Source of the DNA: Candidatus Cloacimonadota bacterium | GTDB taxonomy: Bacteria > Cloacimonadota > Cloacimonadia > Cloacimonadales > TCS61 | Direction: 5' to 3' | Assembly: GCA_021157645.1 (NCBI GenBank) | Contig: JAGGWC010000070.1 | Span: forward strand, 1 to 11,550 | Length of the DNA: 11,550 nucleotides | In this document: piece after piece, positions 1-6,252 of the stretch | Numbering within the stretch: the first letter of the stretch is position 1 | How the letters are laid out: each line of letters begins with the position of its first letter | The notes under the pieces: generated by a model | The model's database searches: none | What the model saw: the letters and a program-made list of their open reading frames with translations, nothing else | What the model was told of the DNA's origin: nothing | Position numbers and translations under genes: made by a program

Positions 1-117
1 ATGTATCGGCTTTCAACTTGTTGAAAACGATACTGGAATTCTTTCAGCAAACTAAAGGTTTTCAACCATTGCGAAGGTTTCTTATAAACTTGAGTCGAGT
101 TAAAGTAATTAGCCCTT
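1..117. repeat. 117-bp direct repeat, copy 1 (may extend upstream)
   Basis: Every base of 1-117 recurs at 2508-2624, and the first ~80 bases recur in diverged form at 2422-2507. The copy starts at the first base of the window, so its true left end may lie outside. The first 33 bases form a strong hairpin: GTATCG (3-8) pairs with CGATAC (28-33), and TTTCAAC (11-17) pairs with GTTGAAA (20-26) around a 2-base loop. A second small hairpin (CTGGAA 33-38 with TTTCAG 42-47) and a third (GGTT with AACC) follow. The last bases, AGCCC, are also the 5' arm of the terminator at 111-143. I do not recognise the element as a known RNA or insertion sequence, and it has no usable reading frame. Confidence 0.9.
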
Positions 118-143
118 CAGTGAAAGCTGCGGGGCTTTTTTTT
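111..143 (+). terminator. Intrinsic terminator of an upstream transcript
   Basis: AGCCC (111-115) pairs with GGGCT (132-136), with an inner CAG/CTG pairing around TGAAAG, and a run of eight T follows (136-143). It reads out of the repeat, so the repeat is probably the 3' end of an RNA that starts upstream of the window. A second AGCCC at 146-150 could compete for the same GGGCT arm. Confidence 0.75.
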
Positions 144-193
144 ATAGCCCGTTCACTCCTGAACGTGCCCTAATTATTCTATTGTTTCGCAGT

Positions 194-223
194 AAAGCGA
201 GCAGCTTGCTCGCTTTCTTTTTT
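194..223 (+). terminator. Second intrinsic terminator, perfect 10-bp stem
   Basis: AAAGCGAGCA (194-203) pairs perfectly with TGCTCGCTTT (207-216) around a 3-base loop, followed by a six-T run (218-223). The T-run exists only on the + strand, so it stops rightward transcription. It lies about 50 bases after the first terminator and isolates the 369-2408 gene from upstream readthrough. A smaller hairpin (CGTTCA/TGAACG, 150-165) lies between the two. Confidence 0.85.
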
Positions 224-309
224 CCATAAATTCTTAATTCAACGCTTTGCAGTTAAATATAAGTCCGATATCCATAACAACATTGACAACAATTAGTTAA
301 TAAAAAAAA

Positions 310-337
310 TTGTATTTTATAAGAATTATATTATATT
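310..337 (+). promoter_or_regulatory. Possible promoter for the secreted-protein gene
   Basis: TTGTAT (310-315) and TATATT (332-337) are separated by 16 bases, which would place the transcript start about 25 bases before the ATG. A perfect TTGACA lies at 283-288 but has no well-spaced -10 partner. The whole stretch from 290 to 358 is almost pure A/T, so such matches are cheap. Two terminators upstream mean a promoter must lie between about 224 and 358. Confidence 0.3.
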
Positions 338-368
338 TATATAAATAAAAAATAAATGAGGAAATTAT

Positions 369-2408
369 ATGAAAAAAATAGTATTTTTAATTTTAGTTAT
401 TTTTACATCTACATTTTTATTTGGTGCCGATTATGGTTCTATGTATATTACTAGTGGATCAACTGCTCAAACAGCCAGCACTTCATTTCAAACAATTACC
501 GGTTATTCAAATATGGCTTCTTCCGGTTGCACATACACTACCAATGTTATTACAACAGGAGCATCTGTAGGAGACAAACAATATTTAATACGTTATTCAT
601 TAAGTTTTTATGGAGATGCAGCTCTTTGGAGTTTTGGAGTAAAAATTGGCTCTGGAGATACTCGAGGAATTATTGAGCGTAGAATTTCTACTACCGGTAC
701 TGATGTTGGTAATGCTGCTGGAAGTTTTATTGCCACAATTCCACAAGGAACAGAAATAAGTCTTCAAATGGCGGCAGATTCTGGAGCACCAGACTTCACA
801 CCTGTTCATAGCCAGTTGGTTGTTGTTGAATTATCAGAATCTACTACTCCGAAATATGGTGAAATGAGTATTGTAAATAATTCAACTGCACAAACCATAT
901 CTTCGACTTTTGCTAATTTAGCAAATTTCAATAGTACTTACGCAAATTTAGAGGGCTGGGCATTTGGAACAAATACACTTACAGCAGCGAGTACAGAATC
1001 TGCTGGTACATATTTAGCAATTTTATCTGTCAGTTTTAACGGGACAACCGAAACGAATTATGAAATAGGTATTTCAAAAGGTGGCAATGCTCCTTATGGC
1101 GGTTCATCCGATACAGATATTGTGTTGAAAAGATATCTTGGGACAAGCGGAGATATTGGGAATGGTGGAGCTTGCGGGATTTTGTCGATTTCAAATGGTG
1201 ATGTTATTAGTGTTCAGGCACAATCTGGCGGGAATAGTATAACTCCTGAATATGCCAGTTTAACGTTGATGAAAATAGATGGATTTACCACTCCACCTTA
1301 TGCTGGTATGAAAGTTGTTAATAATAATACCATAATCTCACTACCACAAAACACATGGGTACCGGAATCTCATTTTTTATCAGATATACTTCATCCTTCT
1401 TATTGGGATTTTACAGCTACTACTGATGAATTAACTCCTAAAGGTCTTTCCGCTGGTGATTATCTTGTAAATTACTACTTATCTTTATCAGTTGAAGAAA
1501 GTAGTAGTAATGCAAGGACATTTAATACCTTAATATCAATTTTTAATAATGGAACTCAATTATCTGATCTCACAACAGAACGCACGTTAGAAAAAAAACA
1601 AACTGCGAGTAATAATCCAGATGTGGCAGCTATTAATGGAACAGCTATAATTACAATTGAAAATCCAGATGATGCACTTTATATGCAATTACAAAATCTA
1701 GATCTGAGTAGTGCGGAGCCGACTATTAGATATGCAAATGTTAATTTGTTTAGGATAAAAACAAAAGCAGACGGTGCTCTTCCCGTAACCCTTTCATCCT
1801 TTGAAGCACAATATTCAAGTGGTAGTCCAACCCTCTATTGGACAACCCAATCAGAAAGCAATAATGCATATTGGAACGTATATCGTTCTATTTCTCAAAA
1901 TCTGGGTCAGGCGTTCCAACTTAATGTAGATGAGTTAATTGAGGGTTCTTTCACAACCACAGAACCAACCGATTATTCTTATACAGATAGATATAGCGTA
2001 GAAGAGAACTTTACATATTATTACTGGATTGAGAGTGTAAGTAATAGTGGCGAGACTGAGTTCTTTGGTCCGATCTCTTTGACTATACCTCTTGGAGGAA
2101 GTAATTCTGGAACACCTAATACATCAGATATCTATGGACTTTATCAGAATTATCCGAATCCTTTTAATCCAAGTACATCCATAAGTTTTGCACTTAAAGA
2201 AGATAGTGATGTAGAGCTTATAATCTACAATGTTAAAGGTGAGAAAGTAAAAACTATTTTAAATGAACATGTTCTTGCCGATGAAATTATCTCATCAATC
2301 TGGGATGGAACAGATGTAAGCGGTAAGCAAGTTTCAAGTGGTGTTTATTTCTATAAACTTATCACAGAAACCAAAGAATATTCTAAGAAAATGTTGATGG
2401 TAAAATAA
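369..2408 (+). CDS. Secreted multi-domain beta-sandwich protein with C-terminal type IX-like sorting domain
   Basis: This 679-residue protein is exported and probably surface-attached or released. Residues 1-20 are a signal peptide (two lysines, a hydrophobic core, likely cleavage after FGA). Three related domains follow at about 22-157, 163-304 and 311-465. Each opens with Y-x-x-M and a polar stretch, has an aliphatic AGTYL/AGDYL-type strand in the middle (D3: SAGDYL), and ends in an A-x-L-x-L-like strand; this pattern resembles C1q/TNF-like jelly-roll domains, which is a fold guess. Residues 471-575 (LPVTLSSFEA, then WTT...NVYRS) match the FN3-like module common next to sorting tails. Residues 588-679 are a FlgD-Ig/Por-secretion-type tail with NYPNPFN (594-600), WDGTD, GVYFYKL and a final basic segment. 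GAGGA at 358-362 supports the start. The ligand is unknown. The gene is flanked by direct repeats and has its own terminator-isolated leader. Confidence 0.9.
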   Translation: MKKIVFLILVIFTSTFLFGADYGSMYITSGSTAQTASTSFQTITGYSNMASSGCTYTTNVITTGASVGDKQYLIRYSLSFYGDAALWSFGVKIGSGDTRGIIERRISTTGTDVGNAAGSFIATIPQGTEISLQMAADSGAPDFTPVHSQLVVVELSESTTPKYGEMSIVNNSTAQTISSTFANLANFNSTYANLEGWAFGTNTLTAASTESAGTYLAILSVSFNGTTETNYEIGISKGGNAPYGGSSDTDIVLKRYLGTSGDIGNGGACGILSISNGDVISVQAQSGGNSITPEYASLTLMKIDGFTTPPYAGMKVVNNNTIISLPQNTWVPESHFLSDILHPSYWDFTATTDELTPKGLSAGDYLVNYYLSLSVEESSSNARTFNTLISIFNNGTQLSDLTTERTLEKKQTASNNPDVAAINGTAIITIENPDDALYMQLQNLDLSSAEPTIRYANVNLFRIKTKADGALPVTLSSFEAQYSSGSPTLYWTTQSESNNAYWNVYRSISQNLGQAFQLNVDELIEGSFTTTEPTDYSYTDRYSVEENFTYYYWIESVSNSGETEFFGPISLTIPLGGSNSGTPNTSDIYGLYQNYPNPFNPSTSISFALKEDSDVELIIYNVKGEKVKTILNEHVLADEIISSIWDGTDVSGKQVSSGVYFYKLITETKEYSKKMLMVK

Positions 2409-2421
2409 AATCTTGCGGATA

Positions 2422-2507
2422 ATGCATCGGCTTTCAACTTGTTGAAAACGATGCTGGAACTCTTTCAGCTAACTAATGGTTTTAATAATAACCAACCATT
2501 CGCAATA
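2422..2507. repeat. Diverged tandem copy of the structured repeat (86-bp unit)
   Basis: This unit begins 14 bases after the stop codon of the secreted-protein gene and directly abuts the perfect copy at 2508. Over the first 58 positions it differs from the other copies at only five sites; later it carries an extra AATAATAAC before the shared CAACCATT. Two of the five changes fall opposite each other in the main stem: position 4 is C instead of T and position 32 is G instead of A, so the base pair is kept (C-G versus T-A). A third change lies in the loop of the second hairpin. Confidence 0.85.
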
Positions 2508-2624
2508 ATGTATCGGCTTTCAACTTGTTGAAAACGATACTGGAATTCTTTCAGCAAACTAAAGGTTTTCAACCATTGCGAAGGTTTCTTATAAACTTGA
2601 GTCGAGTTAAAGTAATTAGCCCTT
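2508..2624. repeat. 117-bp direct repeat, copy 2
   Basis: Identical to 1-117 with an offset of 2507 bases. Identity stops abruptly after AGCCCTT: copy 1 continues into the rest of a terminator, whereas here the sequence continues TAATAACTAACC and the terminator's 3' arm and T-run are missing. Perfect identity between the outer copies, set against five early differences in the neighbouring unit, suggests recent duplication or gene conversion. Confidence 0.95.
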
Positions 2625-2895
2625 TAATAACTAACCAAAAGCGACCTTTGTAAGGTTAGTACCGAATAAACTTTCCAAAATCTATCTTTGGATTATTCTT
2701 CCTTAAAAGAGTAACGTGCAAGATTTGTCTAGCTTTCGCAAGCCTTGAATTGGCAAACAGGATGATAAAACACTCTATTTTGCAGAACTCATAATTAAGT
2801 TATCAACCATGAGGTTGTTAACAATGTGAAAAAAATACTTGTCATTTTATCTTTAAATTTAGAATCTACCATTGTATTTTATATGTGGAGTGTGT
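2625..2895 (+). other. Gene-free stretch with two hairpins upstream of pfkA
   Basis: I see no convincing reading frame here. CTAACC (2631-2636) can pair with GGTTAG (2654-2659), and GTTATCAACC (2799-2808) pairs with GGTTGTTAAC (2813-2822) with one mismatch and a 4-base loop. Neither is followed by a T-run, so neither is a standard terminator. With the repeats at 2422-2624 this gives a 487-base gap between genes. The second hairpin would lie just upstream of the probable pfkA promoter and could be an operator-like site, which is speculative. Confidence 0.5.
2839..2865 (+). promoter_or_regulatory. Possible pfkA promoter
   Basis: TTGTCA (2839-2844) and TAGAAT (2860-2865) are 15 bases apart, which is short. 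A start near 2872 would leave a leader of about 24 bases carrying the GGAG site at 2887-2890. Confidence is low because the region is AT-rich. Confidence 0.25.
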
Positions 2896-3993
2896 ATGAG
2901 AAAAAGGTGTCTTGTGGTAACAGGTGGTGGCGATTGCCCGGGCTTAAATGCTGTAATCAGAGCAATCGTTAAACGGGCATCAAAAGAGAAAGATTGGAAG
3001 ATCATAGGCAGCAGAGATGCTTTTAATGGTGTTTTGCGTGATCCAATGGAGATCGTTGAACTCGACAATTCTGCAGTTGCAGGAATTCATGTGCGTGGTG
3101 GAACCATTTTAGGAACAACAAACAAAGGTGGTCCATTTGCTTGGGCAGTTCAAGATATTGATGGCAACTGGAAAGAAGAAGATCACTCTGCTGAAATGCT
3201 GAGAAAATTAGAATTCCTAAATGTACAAGCTGTTATAAATATTGGTGGAGATGGTTCGCAAAAAATATCTCAACAACTTTTTGAAATGGGCTGCAATATA
3301 ATTGGAGTTCCTAAAACTATCGATAATGATCTAGGATTTACTGACATAACTTTTGGGTTTCCCACAGCTGTAGAAATTGCAACAGATGCAGTGGATAAAC
3401 TTGTTACAACTGCTGCAAGCCATAACCGGATAATTATTCTTGAAGTTATGGGAAGAGATGCCGGCTGGATAGCCTTACATGCCGCTGTTGCAGGTGGAGC
3501 TGAAGTTTGTCTGATCCCGGAAATACCATACAACATCCATAAAATTATCGAACGTATTAATAAGAGAATTCATAACTCACGTGGATTTGTTAATATAGTA
3601 ATCTCAGAAGGAGCTTATCCTCTTAATGGAACACATAAATACCAAAATAATGATGAAATCGGTAATCATAATCTACGGTTAGGAGGAGCTGGTAATCGTT
3701 TAATGCATGAGTTAAAGGAGAATGGTATTGCCACAGATATAAGAGTGACCACGCTAGGACATTTACAAAGAGGTGGTAAGCCAATTGCTTATGATAGAAT
3801 AATAGCTACACAATTTGGTGTGAAAGCATTTGAAATGGTTTTAGATAAAGAATTTGGAAAAATGGCTGCACTTTGGGATGGAAAGTTAGTTTCGGTTTCT
3901 ATCAGTGAAGTAATAGAAAAATATAATTACGTAGATTTGAATTCTGATCTGGTAAAAACAGCCAGAGATATTGATATAAGTTTTGGTGATTAA
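2896..3993 (+). CDS. pfkA: 6-phosphofructokinase, probably ATP-dependent (G/K signature)
   Basis: Phosphorylates fructose 6-phosphate to fructose 1,6-bisphosphate in cytoplasmic glycolysis. From this start the protein has 365 residues. Visible motifs are GGGDCPGLNAVIR (10-22, phosphoryl-donor loop), GGDGS (117-121), PKTIDND (139-145, with the catalytic aspartate in TIDND), MGRDAGW (185-191), SEGA (237-240) and GHLQRGG (288-294). At the two positions that track donor choice (104 and 124 in E. coli numbering) it has Gly (residue 120) and Lys (residue 140). In characterised members of the mixed (group III) clade, the Gly/Lys pair goes with ATP and Asp/Lys with pyrophosphate, so ATP is the better guess. 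I chose the ATG at 2896 because GGAG lies five bases before it and family members start just ahead of the GGGDCPG loop; the frame stays open upstream only to a TTG at 2872. A second, PPi-type paralogue follows at 4177. Confidence 0.93.
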   Translation: MRKRCLVVTGGGDCPGLNAVIRAIVKRASKEKDWKIIGSRDAFNGVLRDPMEIVELDNSAVAGIHVRGGTILGTTNKGGPFAWAVQDIDGNWKEEDHSAEMLRKLEFLNVQAVINIGGDGSQKISQQLFEMGCNIIGVPKTIDNDLGFTDITFGFPTAVEIATDAVDKLVTTAASHNRIIILEVMGRDAGWIALHAAVAGGAEVCLIPEIPYNIHKIIERINKRIHNSRGFVNIVISEGAYPLNGTHKYQNNDEIGNHNLRLGGAGNRLMHELKENGIATDIRVTTLGHLQRGGKPIAYDRIIATQFGVKAFEMVLDKEFGKMAALWDGKLVSVSISEVIEKYNYVDLNSDLVKTARDIDISFGD

Positions 3994-4037
3994 GTTTGGA
4001 TTCAACTTGTAATATCCTTAATCTATCAAGGTTAAAC

Positions 4038-4143
4038 TGTCATCCTGAGTATCCGACAACTGCCGGATGTATCGAAGGATAGAGAGTTCATTGGAGATAA
4101 CTTATGGAGAATTTCTTCACACTTCGATAAACTCAATGTGACA
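4038..4143. repeat. 106-bp imperfect palindromic element (REP/MITE-like)
   Basis: The ends are inverted: TGTCATCCTGAGT (4038-4050) matches the reverse complement of ACTCAATGTGACA (4131-4143) except in a 3-base centre. Inside, TATCGAAG (4070-4077) is the exact complement of CTTCGATA (4122-4129), and ATCCG (4051-4055) pairs with CGGAT (4064-4068). The arrangement is nested hairpins around an AT-rich core. Ends of the TGTCATCCTGAG type are familiar from dispersed palindromic intergenic repeats in many genomes. It sits between two kinase genes in a 183-base gap and may affect mRNA stability or act as a weak terminator. Confidence 0.8.
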
Positions 4144-4176
4144 TAAGAATTAAATTATTAATTGTAGGGAGATTTA

Positions 4177-5379
4177 ATGGCAAAAGATAAAATTGCGATC
4201 TTAACAGCTGGAGGATTGGCTCCATGTCTTTCTTCTTCGATTGGAAGATTGATCGTACAATATACGAAGTTAGTTCCTGATGTTGAGATCATTGGCTATC
4301 TGAATGGATATAAGGGATTGTTAGAAGGAAATTCTATCAAGATCCCTGATAGCGTAAGACACTCAGCAGAATTACTCTATAAATTTGGTGGAAGCGTTTT
4401 TGGAAACAGTCGCGTGAAACTAACGAATATTGAAGACTGTGTTAAAAAAGGTTATGTAAAAAAAGGTGAAAATCCATTGCAAATTGCAGCAGAGCAACTC
4501 ATCAAAGACGGCATCACAATACTTCATACAATAGGTGGTGATGACACAAATATTACAGCTGCTGAACTAGCCAATTATCTTGCTTTGAATGGATATAAAT
4601 TAATTGTTGTAGGAATACCCAAAACTGTTGATAATGATATAATTCCAATCACACAAAGTTTGGGAGCATGGACGGCAGCAGAACAGGGAGCAATATTTTT
4701 TGAGAATGTTGTAAATGAGAACACAACCAGTTCACGTCAATTGATAATACACGAAGTTATGGGTAGAGATTGCGGCTGGCTTACAGCAGCTACAGCTTAT
4801 GAATACAGGAAGAAGCTTGAAAAGAGAGCTTTCCTACCGGATATAAGATTAGGCAAAGAACGCTGGGATATAGACGCAGTATTCATTCCTGAAATGACGC
4901 TTGATCTTCCAAAAGAGATGGAAAGATTATCGAAATTAATGGATGAAAAAGATTGTATTAATATATTCTTAAGTGAAGGAGCTGGGGTAGAAACAATTGT
5001 TTCAGAGATGGAATCAAATGGAGAAGAGGTGAGAAGAGATGCCTTTGATCATGTACGTTTAGATGAATTGAATCCAGGACAGTGGTTTGCAAAGAAATTT
5101 TCCAAATTGCTAAGAGCAGATAAAACACTGGTTCAAAAAAGTGGTTATTTTGCAAGATCATCAGCTCCAAATGATAAAGATCTGGAATTGATCATGGCTT
5201 TTGCCGACCTCGCTGTGAAAGCTGCACTCAATGGTCAAAGTGGTGTTATTGGTCAGGATGAAGATGCAAATAATAAATTGAATTTGATAGATTTTTCTCG
5301 TATTCAAGGTGGAAAACCTTTTGATATTTCTCAAGAGTGGTTCCAAAATATGCTGAAAGAAATAGGGCAAATCAGGTAG
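4177..5379 (+). CDS. pfp: Pyrophosphate-dependent 6-phosphofructokinase (D/K signature)
   Basis: Interconverts fructose 6-phosphate and fructose 1,6-bisphosphate using pyrophosphate, a near-equilibrium reaction usable in glycolysis and gluconeogenesis. The 400-residue length fits the ~400-residue bacterial PPi-PFK group. Motifs: TAGGLAPCLSS (10-20, the clade's variant of the donor loop), TIGGDDTN (118-125), PKTVDND (148-154), a SLGAWTAAEQGA block (161-172), MGRDCGW (195-201) and SEGAG (266-270). The residues at the donor-determining positions are Asp123 and Lys149, the classical pyrophosphate pair. It is clearly not a recent duplicate of the kinase at 2896: the donor loops differ and it has extra segments around 210-235. 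GGGAG at 4167-4171 supports the start. It could be cotranscribed with pfkA through the palindromic element. A perfect hairpin follows the stop directly. Confidence 0.93.
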   Translation: MAKDKIAILTAGGLAPCLSSSIGRLIVQYTKLVPDVEIIGYLNGYKGLLEGNSIKIPDSVRHSAELLYKFGGSVFGNSRVKLTNIEDCVKKGYVKKGENPLQIAAEQLIKDGITILHTIGGDDTNITAAELANYLALNGYKLIVVGIPKTVDNDIIPITQSLGAWTAAEQGAIFFENVVNENTTSSRQLIIHEVMGRDCGWLTAATAYEYRKKLEKRAFLPDIRLGKERWDIDAVFIPEMTLDLPKEMERLSKLMDEKDCINIFLSEGAGVETIVSEMESNGEEVRRDAFDHVRLDELNPGQWFAKKFSKLLRADKTLVQKSGYFARSSAPNDKDLELIMAFADLAVKAALNGQSGVIGQDEDANNKLNLIDFSRIQGGKPFDISQEWFQNMLKEIGQIR

Positions 5380-5399
5380 CTCAAAGCTCCTGCTTTGAG
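5380..5399 (+). terminator. Perfect 8-bp hairpin directly after the pfp stop
   Basis: CTCAAAGC (5380-5387) pairs exactly with GCTTTGAG (5392-5399) around a TCCT loop, starting at the base after the stop codon. There is no T-run afterwards, so it is not a canonical intrinsic terminator. It may mark or protect the mRNA 3' end. Confidence 0.45.
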
Positions 5400-5429
5400 A
5401 ATGTGAAATTATGAATGAAACAGCATAAT

Positions 5430-5545
5430 AACTTTCCGAAGCTTCTTTTAAAGGAATTCTTATATTTAAGATTCGGAAAGTTTTAGCTCATTCGTAACCT
5501 TCCGAATTCCAATATAAGCAAGAGTGGAAGAAAGATTCGGAAAGT
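5430..5545. repeat. Two REP-like palindromic units in opposite orientation
   Basis: Unit 1 (5430-5482) has perfect 11-base ends, AACTTTCCGAA and TTCGGAAAGTT. Unit 2 (5497-5545) has ACCTTCCGAAT and ATTCGGAAAGT, with one mismatch. Unit 2 resembles the reverse complement of unit 1, including a shared ATATAAG-like stretch, so the pair resembles the inverted REP pairs (BIMEs) of enterobacteria. It fills the gap before the small gene at 5570. Confidence 0.8.
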
Positions 5546-5569
5546 AAAAATAAATAATTTGGAGAAAAA

Positions 5570-5857
5570 ATGAAAATTAGATTTAAGGATGTAAGTTCTG
5601 GGATAGTAGAAGCTCGTGCAGTTATCGAAATAATTCCAGGTGTTTATATTAATGAAGTTACTATTCTGAGAAAAGATGGAGATATTATTATTGAACTTCC
5701 CCAGAAAAGTTTCAAGGGTAAAGATGAGAGAATGCACTATTTGAATATTCTTACTTTTGAAAATGAAAACAAAGAAACTTTATGGATTATGGATGTTAAA
5801 GAAGAGTATCTTGCCTGGCGTAAGAATAATAAAAAAGTATTAGTTTACGAAGGATAG
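5570..5857 (+). CDS. Small SpoVG-like protein (tentative)
   Basis: A 95-residue soluble protein without a signal peptide. An alternating pattern (start MKIRFKDV, then ARAVIEI, VYINEVTILRKDG, DIIIELPQKSFKGK) resembles SpoVG-family proteins, which have a short beta-rich core followed by a conserved proline segment (here ELPQKS, 42-47) and a C-terminal helix. SpoVG proteins bind nucleic acid and regulate gene expression in Firmicutes and spirochaetes. The match is by pattern only, and the sequence is diverged. GGAG at 5561-5564 with 5-base spacing supports the start. Upstream are REP-like repeats and downstream, after 12 bases, the hflX remnant. If the family guess is wrong it is a hypothetical protein. 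Confidence 0.7.
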   Translation: MKIRFKDVSSGIVEARAVIEIIPGVYINEVTILRKDGDIIIELPQKSFKGKDERMHYLNILTFENENKETLWIMDVKEEYLAWRKNNKKVLVYEG

Positions 5858-5869
5858 ATATATTAATAA

Positions 5870-6238
5870 GATTATAGTAGGAAATTTAATAATTTTAGCT
5901 TTTTATTTACTAAGAAAAAATTGATCAATAAATATCCTGATAGTGTTTTTATTTCCGCAAAAACAGGAGAAGGAATTGATAAATTATATTCTAAGATCGA
6001 AGATTTTTTACAAAGATCTAAGAAATGTATCGACCTGGAAATTCCTTTTGAGATGCAAAAATTAATGTCTTTTCTGCAGAATAATGCAGAAATAATTGAA
6101 AGTAAGTATAATAAAACAACAAATTCTCATGCTCTTAAATTAAAAATTAGTAGACAATTATTAGATGGAATTAAAAAACAAATAGAAGATTTTAATTTAT
6201 TAAAGTTTATTAATAATAGTAATACATATATAAAATAA
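5870..6238 (+). pseudogene. hflX: 3' remnant of a ribosome-associated GTPase HflX gene
   Basis: The frame is open from 5870 to the stop at 6236-6238 but has no ATG or GTG near its left end; the only candidate start is a TTG at 5921 without a good ribosome site. The translation contains VFISAKTGEGID, the G5 (SAK) motif of a TRAFAC GTPase, followed by about 80 residues resembling the C-terminal part of HflX (LEIPFEMQKL, then an acidic/aliphatic stretch). HflX is normally about 400 or more residues; here the N-terminal domain and the G1-G4 motifs are missing, and the sequence before 5870 belongs to another gene. The remaining frame has no stops, which suggests a fairly recent truncation. It could still be expressed as a small protein, but I favour a broken gene. 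Confidence 0.65.
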
Positions 6239-6252
6239 AAAGGAGAATTTAA

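Noticed and set aside
2422..2624. CRISPR array
   Set aside because: There are only two adjoining units of about 86 bases with no regular unique spacers; the arrangement is a tandem or direct repeat.
2872..2895. Upstream TTG start adding eight residues to the first phosphofructokinase
   Set aside because: No ribosome site lies before it, while the ATG at 2896 has GGAG five bases upstream and puts the GGGDCPG loop at the normal distance from the N-terminus.
3270..3536. 88-codon open frame on the minus strand inside the first phosphofructokinase
   Set aside because: It lies wholly opposite conserved kinase motifs, has no ribosome site, and its composition is that of a shadow frame. The other minus-strand frames (for example 600-809, 4958-5170, 5483-5737, 7739-7930) fail for the same reasons.
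5921..6238. Intact 105-residue gene starting at TTG
   Set aside because: No ribosome site, the frame extends upstream without a start, and the content is the C-terminal end of a much larger GTPase; treated as a remnant.
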